In this document: positions 1-5,199 of the stretch, piece by piece
Position numbering within the stretch: position 1 is the first letter of the stretch
Layout: every line of letters starts with the position of its first letter
Assembly (NCBI GenBank): GCA_013374385.1
Contig: QBUR01000139.1
Location: forward strand, 1 to 7,198
DNA: 7,198 nucleotides
Origin: Candidatus Methanocomedens sp.
Lineage (GTDB): Archaea > Halobacteriota > Methanosarcinia > Methanosarcinales > Methanocomedenaceae
Direction of reading: 5' to 3'
Made by a program: the position numbers and the translations under genes
The notes under the pieces: model-generated
What the model saw: only the letters and a program-made list of their open reading frames with translations
Database searches by the model: none
What the model was told of the DNA's origin: nothing

Positions 1-1
1 A

Positions 2-250
2 AAAGAAAAAGTCCTGCAACTCTCTCTGGACAGGCATAAAAAAGATACCAAAGGACAAATCCAACTTACAGGGAGGCAGATGAAAATCATTGAATATATA
101 CAGACGAACAGACAAATTACAGCCGGTAATGCGGCAGAGATGTTTAAAATTACAAGACAGGCAGCACTTAAAGAAATAAATAAACTTGTGGAATCCGGGA
201 TAATAAAGTTAGAGGGCAAAGGACGGGGGGCCCATTATGTTATTGTCTGA
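2..250 (+). CDS. C-terminal winged-helix tail of a transcriptional regulator or AlbA_2-type ATP-binding protein (5' truncated by window)
   Basis: The frame is open from the first bases to TGA at 248-250 and encodes 82 residues, so the start lies outside the window. The last 55 or so residues form a winged-helix domain: a helix with KIIEYIQTN, a turn with QITAGNAAEMF, a recognition helix with TRQAALKEINKLVESG, and a wing ending in GKGRGAHYVIV. The same layout and closing signature (GKGRGAYYEKN) end the complete regulator at 464-2164, so the two tails are homologous. In the AlbA_2/GHKL ATP-binding family such tails are presumed to bind DNA. The missing upstream part is probably the AlbA_2 and ATPase region, but this cannot be seen; Fic-type proteins can carry similar tails. 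The charged stretch before the domain (residues 1-25, rich in Lys and Gln) looks like a linker. Confidence 0.75.
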   Translation, partial: KEKVLQLSLDRHKKDTKGQIQLTGRQMKIIEYIQTNRQITAGNAAEMFKITRQAALKEINKLVESGIIKLEGKGRGAHYVIV

Positions 251-458
251 AGGGCGTTATGCAGGTTGTCATTCAAGTTGTCATTTAGGTTGTCGTTTTC
301 ACGCAATTGCTGCCCCCGAAGCGCGAGAGCTTGCGGCGCTGGAAGATGAGAACATGGCAACCATTGAAATGGTGTACCAGCGCCTCAGAGATGATAACGA
401 AATCCAAGCGCACATCCAGCAGATACAAGCACATCTGTGGGTGCAGGTGGGGGAGTAA
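237..458 (+). CDS. Doubtful small ORF, 73 residues, unknown function
   Basis: ATG at 237 overlaps the end of the preceding gene by 14 bases, and the ORF ends at TAA 456-458, just before the next gene. I do not recognise the product. The first 25 residues come from the 12-base repeat and are Cys/His-rich, which looks accidental. From about residue 27 on (PEARELAALEDENMATIEMV onward to QIQAHLWVQ) it reads as a charged amphipathic helix with plausible codon use. An internal ATG at 354 would give only 34 residues. It could be a real small protein translated into the next gene, the decayed end of a lost gene, or chance. No ribosome binding site clearly marks either start. Confidence 0.25.
   Translation: MLLSEGRYAGCHSSCHLGCRFHAIAAPEARELAALEDENMATIEMVYQRLRDDNEIQAHIQQIQAHLWVQVGE
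265..300 (+). repeat. Three tandem copies of a 12-base repeat
   Basis: Units GTTGTCATTCAA, GTTGTCATTTAG and GTTGTCGTTTTC follow each other without gaps; the first six bases are identical in all three. The period is a multiple of three, so each frame reads as a four-residue repeat: R/K-L-S-F in the frame of the preceding gene (after its stop), and V-V-I-Q with one stop in another. Regulators of this family often carry short tetrapeptide repeats as linkers before the terminal helix-turn-helix, so this may be a relic of such a linker. That link is inference. Confidence 0.7.
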
Positions 459-466
459 GGAGAATG
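449..466 (+). promoter_or_regulatory. Ribosome binding site deciding the ATG 464 start
   Basis: GGGGGAG at 449-455 sits 8 bases before ATG 464, a normal Shine-Dalgarno spacing. A second purine block, AAGGAG at 457-462, is only one base from the ATG and is too close to serve it. The alternative GTG at 437 lies upstream of both blocks and would add nine residues, mostly Gly, that are not typical of the family. ATG 464 is therefore preferred. The stop of the doubtful small ORF (456-458) lies inside this site. Confidence 0.6.
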
Positions 467-2164
467 AACGGAAATAAGATTCACGAAATAATCACCAAAA
501 TCAAAACCAAAACCCCAGCTCATGCCCTCGAAACCCAACAACTAGACTTTAAACGCTTCCCCACCACCTCCTCCCAAGAAAACCACAAAAACAAACTCTC
601 ATCCCTCCTGAGAGAATACGCAGTCGCCTTCGCCAACTCAGACGGAGGTACACTCCTGCTTGGAATAGAAAACAACATCATCGGCCCTGAAGCCATAACA
701 GGATGCCAGAATTACAACATCGAAGAAATGATGCGGATGATATTTGACGGCACCAGACCACCCATCATTGCAGACATCGAAGAGCTCCCGCAGCCTGAGG
801 GAATGGTGTTGGCAGTCAAAGTACCAAAAAGCCCCAGAATTCATTCAACATCATCAGGTAAAAAGTACAAAAGAGTAGGAACCGAAAACAGGCTAATCTT
901 TCCAGAAGATGAAACAAACCTGAAAGTAGCAAAAGGATACGACTACACAGCAGGATACATGCTTGATGTCGGGCTTGACTCAATAGACCCGCTTGAAGTA
1001 TCAAGACTTCGAAACTGGATCGATAAATACAGTCCTGGTTCAGAAAGCCTTGAGCTGGATGACACAGACCTCCTGAAATCACTTGGAATAATTCAAGAAA
1101 TGGAGGGAAAGGAACGCCTTACTATGGCAGGGCTCATGTTGGTCGGGAAAGAGCAGGCATCGAAAAAATATCTTCCCCAAAACGAGATTATTTATTTCAG
1201 GTTTGGAGAAAGCGATGTTGACCCAGTCCAGAGCATCTACATGAAAATGCCGCTTTTAAGGTCAATAGAAAAAGTGTGGGATATGATAGAGCCATTCAAT
1301 CAGGTTCATACCATCAAGGACGCATTTCTAGAAACTCCAGTTCCTAGCTTTCCTGAAGATGTTGTAAGGGAAGCTTTGCTTAACGCGGTAGTCCACAGGG
1401 ACTACACACTTCCAGATACAATCTACGTCAGAATGTTCCCTGAAAGGCTTGAGATATCAAGCCCGGGTTCCTTCATAGGCGGTGTAACATCTCATAATGT
1501 GCTCACCCACCCACCAGTAAGACGAAACCCGCTCTTAGCTGAGATATTCCAGCATATCGGTGCAGTAAATAGAGGAGGTCTCGGTGTGGACAGGATGTAC
1601 CGCAGGCTCCTATCTTATGGTAAACTGCCGCCCATATATCCAGAAATTGATGGTGCAGTCGAAGTTATACTTCGAAACGGGACTTTTGATGAAACAATGG
1701 CGAAATTTGTAGGGAAAAAAGCCAGAGAAGGGCACGGTTGGAGACTTGAAGAACTAATAATATTGCATTATTTAAGACGAAATGACGATATCTCAGCAAA
1801 AGAAGCTTCCACAATACTCCAGCGGACACAAAAGGAAGCCTCTGAAACGCTCAGTTTGATGGAAGGCGTTTTCCTTGAGAGGGCCGGAACTGGAAGATGG
1901 ACTTATTACCAGTTGGGCCATGAAATACTTTCTTCATTAGGTGATAAAGAGAAATATACCCGTATTAAAGGATTATCTGAGGAACAAAAACTTCAGTTAT
2001 TGAAGAATTACATTGATTCTAATGGGCGGATTACGAATGAAGAAGCGAGGAATGTTTGTGGTGTAAGTAGATATCAAGCTGTAAGGTTGATTCAAAAACT
2101 AACACTCGAAAAATTCATTGGACTGAAGGGGAAAGGGCGTGGAGCATATTATGAGAAAAATTAA
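464..2164 (+). CDS. AlbA_2 (Schlafen-like) and GHKL-type ATP-binding protein with C-terminal winged helix; putative transcriptional regulator
   Basis: The protein has 566 residues from ATG 464. The AlbA_2 domain covers about residues 20-150, with the early LDFKR motif (27-31) and the hallmark AFANSDGG followed by TLLLGIEN (about 55-69). The ATPase part, of the type called divergent AAA_4 or 'RecG-related C-terminal' (HATPase_c_4), covers about 230-420. Its N-box-like motif REALLNAVVHRDY is at 302-314, with Asn307 as the likely Mg-ATP ligand, and a Gly-rich loop RGGLGVDRM is at 370-378. A first winged-helix-like segment is at 426-489 and a second, ending in GKGRGAYYEKN, at 506-566. Members are annotated as transcriptional regulators or misnamed RecG helicases; no helicase motifs are present. 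The true role is unknown. Codon use changes along the gene, from C-ending and A+C-rich at the 5' end to A/T-ending at the 3' end. The 3' end is duplicated downstream. It faces the tldE gene convergently. Confidence 0.85.
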   Translation: MNGNKIHEIITKIKTKTPAHALETQQLDFKRFPTTSSQENHKNKLSSLLREYAVAFANSDGGTLLLGIENNIIGPEAITGCQNYNIEEMMRMIFDGTRPPIIADIEELPQPEGMVLAVKVPKSPRIHSTSSGKKYKRVGTENRLIFPEDETNLKVAKGYDYTAGYMLDVGLDSIDPLEVSRLRNWIDKYSPGSESLELDDTDLLKSLGIIQEMEGKERLTMAGLMLVGKEQASKKYLPQNEIIYFRFGESDVDPVQSIYMKMPLLRSIEKVWDMIEPFNQVHTIKDAFLETPVPSFPEDVVREALLNAVVHRDYTLPDTIYVRMFPERLEISSPGSFIGGVTSHNVLTHPPVRRNPLLAEIFQHIGAVNRGGLGVDRMYRRLLSYGKLPPIYPEIDGAVEVILRNGTFDETMAKFVGKKAREGHGWRLEELIILHYLRRNDDISAKEASTILQRTQKEASETLSLMEGVFLERAGTGRWTYYQLGHEILSSLGDKEKYTRIKGLSEEQKLQLLKNYIDSNGRITNEEARNVCGVSRYQAVRLIQKLTLEKFIGLKGKGRGAYYEKN

Positions 2165-2173
2165 ATGTGCGGT

Positions 2174-2191
2174 AAATGTGCGCGCACATTT
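2174..2191 (+). repeat. 18-base perfect palindrome after the regulator stop
   Basis: AAATGTGCGCGCACATTT is a perfect inverted repeat ten bases after the stop codon at 2162-2164. In RNA it could form a 7-base-pair stem with a CGCG loop followed by UUAAUU. It could act as a weak terminator or transcript-end stabiliser, or be a dyad for a DNA-binding protein. A GTGCGCG block recurs at 2197-2203 and, as GCGCGCG, at 2405-2411 in the duplicated trailer. Confidence 0.55.
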
Positions 2192-2206
2192 TAATTGTGC
2201 GCGAGC

Positions 2207-2390
2207 ATTAAAAGACAAGCTTACTTGAGAGGAGAAAAAACTCAGTTATTGAAGAATTACCAATGAAGAAGCAAGAGCAATTTGTAGCATCAATCGGCAT
2301 CAAGCCACTAGACTAATTCAAAAACTCGTACACAAAAAAATTGTTAAACAGAAAGGAAAAGGGCGTGGAGCACATTATGAGAAATGTTAA
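2207..2390 (+). pseudogene. Broken copy of the regulator's C-terminal winged helix
   Basis: From 2256 to the TAA at 2388-2390 the frame encodes ITNEEARAICSINRHQA and continues to a closing GKGRGAHYEKC. This matches the intact tail (ITNEEARNVCGVSRYQA to GKGRGAYYEKN) almost residue for residue. The part before 2260 matches the intact gene in a different frame, because a 23-base deletion between ATTAC repeats shifted it. The usable frame opens only after a TGA at 2250-2252 and has no ATG or GTG start, so it cannot make a normal protein. Substitutions in the copy are partly conservative, which suggests either a period under selection or divergence of the functional copy after duplication. Confidence 0.8.
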
Positions 2391-2507
2391 CTGTGCATGT
2401 AAATGCGCGCGAGCAATTAAATGAGCGGCATCAATCAAAAATATATAAATAGTTTATAGCTAATTAACGTTCCCGTTCCCTTTATTTAGATTCAACAGTG
2501 GAATTAT
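2391..2507. other. A/T-rich gap between convergent genes
   Basis: This short gap separates the duplicated tail from the end of tldE. Its left end (to about 2425) is the trailer of the duplicated unit. The rest is A/T-rich (AAAAATATATAAATAG at 2437-2452) and includes a direct six-base repeat GTTCCCGTTCCC at 2469-2480. I see no gene in it. Confidence 0.6.
2433..2447 (-). terminator. Possible U-rich transcript end of the lonB-tldD-tldE operon
   Basis: Read on the minus strand, about 60-75 bases after the tldE stop, the sequence is TTTATATATTTTTGATTG, a T-rich run of the kind at which archaeal RNA polymerase terminates without a hairpin. The same bases on the plus strand resemble a TATA box, but no plus-strand gene follows. 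Confidence 0.3.
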
Positions 2508-3842
2508 TCATCCTACTACAATAAGACCTGACACCTTAACCGTAGGTGTGATAATATTACCCAGACATCTGGCATCACGTCCTGCACCCGTGATATTCTG
2601 CAACAATTGGAACATATTGCCCGATACCATCATAGACTTTATTGGGCTTTTAATTTCGCCATCCTCGACCACGAATGAATTGCGCGCCTCCACACTAAAA
2701 TCCCCTGAAATGGGATTGGCTGTATGGGCACCTATCACCGAACCCACCAGCATACCACGGCGCATATCGCCCACTATGTCACTGGCAGGATATTGAATCA
2801 ATAAGTTGCGCACATCGATGGTCGTAGTCTGGGCATAGTTGTCCCTCACCGCGCTAGCCGTCGAGTCCACACCATCCTTGCCTGCCGTATAAGTATCGTA
2901 CAGATATGTACCCAGCACACCATCCTCGATGATGTGGTTGGACCGGGAAGGGGTACCTTCGTCATCAGACCGGGCAGAACCAATACCGCCTTCCAGTAAG
3001 CCGTCATCAATGATATTCAATCCTTCGGCACCTATCTTATTACCCAGTTTGCCTGTCAGGGCTGACCGCCCCTTCTGGACACTTTCGGCACTCAATGACG
3101 GCAGCAGAGTACTCTCAAGCAGATCTGCAATTGCAGCAGGTTTTAGCAAAATATCGGTCTCACCGCTATCCACCTTCACACCACCCACTGACGCCACCGC
3201 CTGCCTGGCAGCCTCTTTACCTATATTATAAAAATCAATGTCAAGATTTCGAGAAATGTCAAACTCGTATGCAGTGGACATCTCACTGTCCTCTCCAGCC
3301 CGGCAATCCAGCATTCCGTCTATCCTGCTGGTATGCTCCACCATCTCCACGCCGTTGGAGTTCAATATAAAATAACTGGAACCTGAACATGAAAAACTGC
3401 CCGCAGTGGGTACCGCATCATTGACCGTTGCCGCCCCGTCCACCATCCTCAGAGCCAGGTCAATGCAGGTATCTATATCCATTTCTGCAACCCTTGGGTC
3501 ATGAATACCAGCAACCGGTGCATATTCCGAGATCCCTGGCAGTCCCTTCCAGTCAGGGTCACTGTCACGTACCCGTGCCGAACTAACTGCCGCCTGAGCA
3601 GCATCATTGAGCTTGTCAGGGTCATTGGTTGATGAAAAACCCACGGCTCCATTCACCACTGCCTTAATGCCAATACCCTGAGTATGACTTTCCTTTGCCA
3701 GGTCGACCTTATCCATCTGGATATCCACATGAACTCCCCTGCCTGTGAGCCCGAATACCTCTACCTCATCAGCACCCGCCTGTTGTGCAATGCGCAATGC
3801 TTTCTCTGCCAAATTAAATATGACATTAATGTCATTGCTCAT
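2508..3842 (-). CDS. tldE: TldE/PmbA, non-catalytic partner of the TldD metalloprotease
   Basis: The product has 444 residues, the normal size for the PmbA/TldE family. The N-terminal domain begins with the typical LAEKALRIAQQAGADEVEVF (residues 11-30). The central part has KPAAIADLLES (234-244) where TldD has its HExxxH metal site, so it carries no zinc motif. The C-terminal part has NPISGDFSVEARNSF (376-390) and SGNMFQLLQNI (407-417), both typical of PmbA. In Escherichia coli TldD and TldE form a heterodimer that cuts unfolded proteins such as the microcin B17 precursor and CcdA; the protein is cytoplasmic. ATG 3842 overlaps the tldD stop in ATGA, with GGTGGT a few bases upstream as ribosome site, so translation is probably coupled to tldD and gives similar amounts of both subunits. 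Confidence 0.93.
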   Translation of the reverse strand: MSNDINVIFNLAEKALRIAQQAGADEVEVFGLTGRGVHVDIQMDKVDLAKESHTQGIGIKAVVNGAVGFSSTNDPDKLNDAAQAAVSSARVRDSDPDWKGLPGISEYAPVAGIHDPRVAEMDIDTCIDLALRMVDGAATVNDAVPTAGSFSCSGSSYFILNSNGVEMVEHTSRIDGMLDCRAGEDSEMSTAYEFDISRNLDIDFYNIGKEAARQAVASVGGVKVDSGETDILLKPAAIADLLESTLLPSLSAESVQKGRSALTGKLGNKIGAEGLNIIDDGLLEGGIGSARSDDEGTPSRSNHIIEDGVLGTYLYDTYTAGKDGVDSTASAVRDNYAQTTTIDVRNLLIQYPASDIVGDMRRGMLVGSVIGAHTANPISGDFSVEARNSFVVEDGEIKSPIKSMMVSGNMFQLLQNITGAGRDARCLGNIITPTVKVSGLIVVG

Positions 3843-5191
3843 CCGCTACCACCCACTAATGCCTCAGACACCAGGATATGTGGCGACCCGTCACAAACAG
3901 GCACTGCCTGCCCGCCTTTACCACACCTGCCCGAATTCATCTTCATATCACCCGCTGCCAACTGCACGTTTTGTAGTATATCCAGGATGTGCCCGGACAG
4001 GGAGACATCACGCAGCGTTGTGGTCAGTTCACCATTCTCCACCATGTACCCACGCTCAGCATTGAACTGGAACACACCCTCGCCCGGGTTCACCTGACCT
4101 CCCCGGCTGCCTATCAGATATACACCATCCTTCATCTCAGCCAGCATTTCATCAAAACCCGAATCCCCGTTCTCGATATAAGTATTACTCATCCTTATAA
4201 TAGGTCTGGACAGTCCCTGGGACCGGGCATGTCCGGGCAGACCTGTACCAGGCAAAAGCACTGCCGTTTCCCTTGAATGTAAATATGACTTGAGCACGCC
4301 GTCGTCAATCACAGTAGTAGCTACTGATTCGACTCCTTCATCATCCATAGGATAATATCCAAAACCATGCATGGACGGGTCGTCCACTACCGTTATACAA
4401 GGTGCAGCTATCCGGCTGCCCACCTTGCCCGAGAGAATGGAATTGCCCTCTACCACGTGGTCTGCCTCAACAGCATGACCCACAGCCTCATGAATGAACA
4501 CACCGGCCAGTTCCTGGTCCAGTATCACAGGCATCCTGCCGCCTTTTGGTACCTTTGCAGATAACAGTTCCACAGCTGTATTACCGGCCTCCTCTGCCAG
4601 TTTCAGGGCATCGTACTTGTCGAACAGTTCATATCCGCACACATCGAACTCGCTTCCCCTACCCATCTGGAAAATGCCGTTTTGGGATGCCACCGCAGTA
4701 ATCGCAAACCCTGTCCTGACCAGGCTGTACTCGGTTTCCACACCATCAGAGTTACTGTATTCCACCATGAGCTCGCTCTCTGAATAAAGCACGGTGGTAC
4801 TTGTCACATCAGGTACCTTTGCCCTTTTGTGCATCTCAAGCAGCAGTTCAACCTTTTCATCAATGGGCACATCATTGGGGTCTTTTCGGGCAACAGGAAT
4901 ATCATGTAACCGGGGTGGCTCCACCTCAGCCAGTCCCTTGCCTTTCCTGGGTGACTTTGCATGGGTCTGGCTGGCAAGTTTCACTGCCTGCTCAAGTGCA
5001 CGGGTACTGTCTTTCGTATCGTCTGAGGATACAAAACCCCATGAACCATTAACCAACGCCCTGCATGACATGCCATGGGCAAAATTATTCGATATCTGCT
5101 CAATCTGTCCGTTGTCAATAAATACAGAACGACCTATGCTCCTCAATACCCTTATGTCATGGAAATCTGCCTGTAGCGCTGTCAAATGCAT
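3839..5191 (-). CDS. tldD: TldD zinc metalloprotease subunit
   Basis: The product has 450 residues and all catalytic marks of TldD. The HExxxH motif HEAVGHAVEADH is at residues 234-245, with His234 and His239 as presumed zinc ligands and Glu235 as the catalytic base. The C-terminal GRCGKGGQAVPV has Cys423 as the expected third ligand. Other family signatures are GGRGGQ-like GSRGGQVNPGEGVFQF (361-376) and SGHILDILQNVQ (399-410). It forms the active chamber together with TldE, admitting unfolded chains or peptides. The start ATG lies 8 bases after the lonB stop. The lonB TAA runs into AAAGG, which serves as ribosome site with a 4-base spacer, so the two genes are co-transcribed and probably translationally coupled. 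No signal peptide or membrane segment is present. Confidence 0.94.
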   Translation of the reverse strand: MHLTALQADFHDIRVLRSIGRSVFIDNGQIEQISNNFAHGMSCRALVNGSWGFVSSDDTKDSTRALEQAVKLASQTHAKSPRKGKGLAEVEPPRLHDIPVARKDPNDVPIDEKVELLLEMHKRAKVPDVTSTTVLYSESELMVEYSNSDGVETEYSLVRTGFAITAVASQNGIFQMGRGSEFDVCGYELFDKYDALKLAEEAGNTAVELLSAKVPKGGRMPVILDQELAGVFIHEAVGHAVEADHVVEGNSILSGKVGSRIAAPCITVVDDPSMHGFGYYPMDDEGVESVATTVIDDGVLKSYLHSRETAVLLPGTGLPGHARSQGLSRPIIRMSNTYIENGDSGFDEMLAEMKDGVYLIGSRGGQVNPGEGVFQFNAERGYMVENGELTTTLRDVSLSGHILDILQNVQLAAGDMKMNSGRCGKGGQAVPVCDGSPHILVSEALVGGSG

Positions 5192-5199
5192 CCAACCTT

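Larger units (their letters stand above)
1964..2425 (+). repeat. Tandem duplication of the 3' end of the regulator gene
   Basis: Unit 1 runs from about 1964 (ATTAAAG) through the gene's stop to about 2206; unit 2 starts at ATTAAAAG (2207) and ends near 2425. Matching stretches include 19 identical bases (1993-2011 and 2242-2260), 15 identical bases (2132-2146 and 2358-2372), and the non-coding trailers after both stops. The non-coding 3' flank was therefore copied with the coding part. Unit 2 lacks 23 bases corresponding to 2012-2034 and about 19 bases of the trailer. The outer boundaries are read by eye and uncertain by some ten bases. Confidence 0.8.

Noticed and set aside
265..300. CRISPR-like repeat
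   Set aside because: The units are 12 bases and directly adjacent with no spacers.
437..463. GTG 437 as start of the regulator
   Set aside because: It would precede the well-placed ribosome site at 449-455 and add a Gly-rich leader not expected in the family.
464..2164. RecG helicase
   Set aside because: Homologues are often labelled so, but Walker and helicase motifs are absent; AlbA_2 and GHKL-type motifs are seen instead.
2253..2390. Orphan winged-helix tail as a functional small DNA-binding protein
   Set aside because: The frame opens after TGA 2250-2252 and has no ATG, GTG or TTG start before the conserved part, and the first helix is lost by the deletion.
2437..2452. Plus-strand TATA promoter
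   Set aside because: The motif fits a TATA box, but the DNA downstream is the antisense of tldE and holds no credible plus-strand gene.
3684..4097. Plus-strand ORF of 137 codons opposite tldD/tldE
   Set aside because: It lies antisense to two well-supported genes, and its product is rich in Pro, Cys and Ser without domain features. It is a shadow of the real frames; the same holds for the other plus-strand ORFs between 2548 and 6703.
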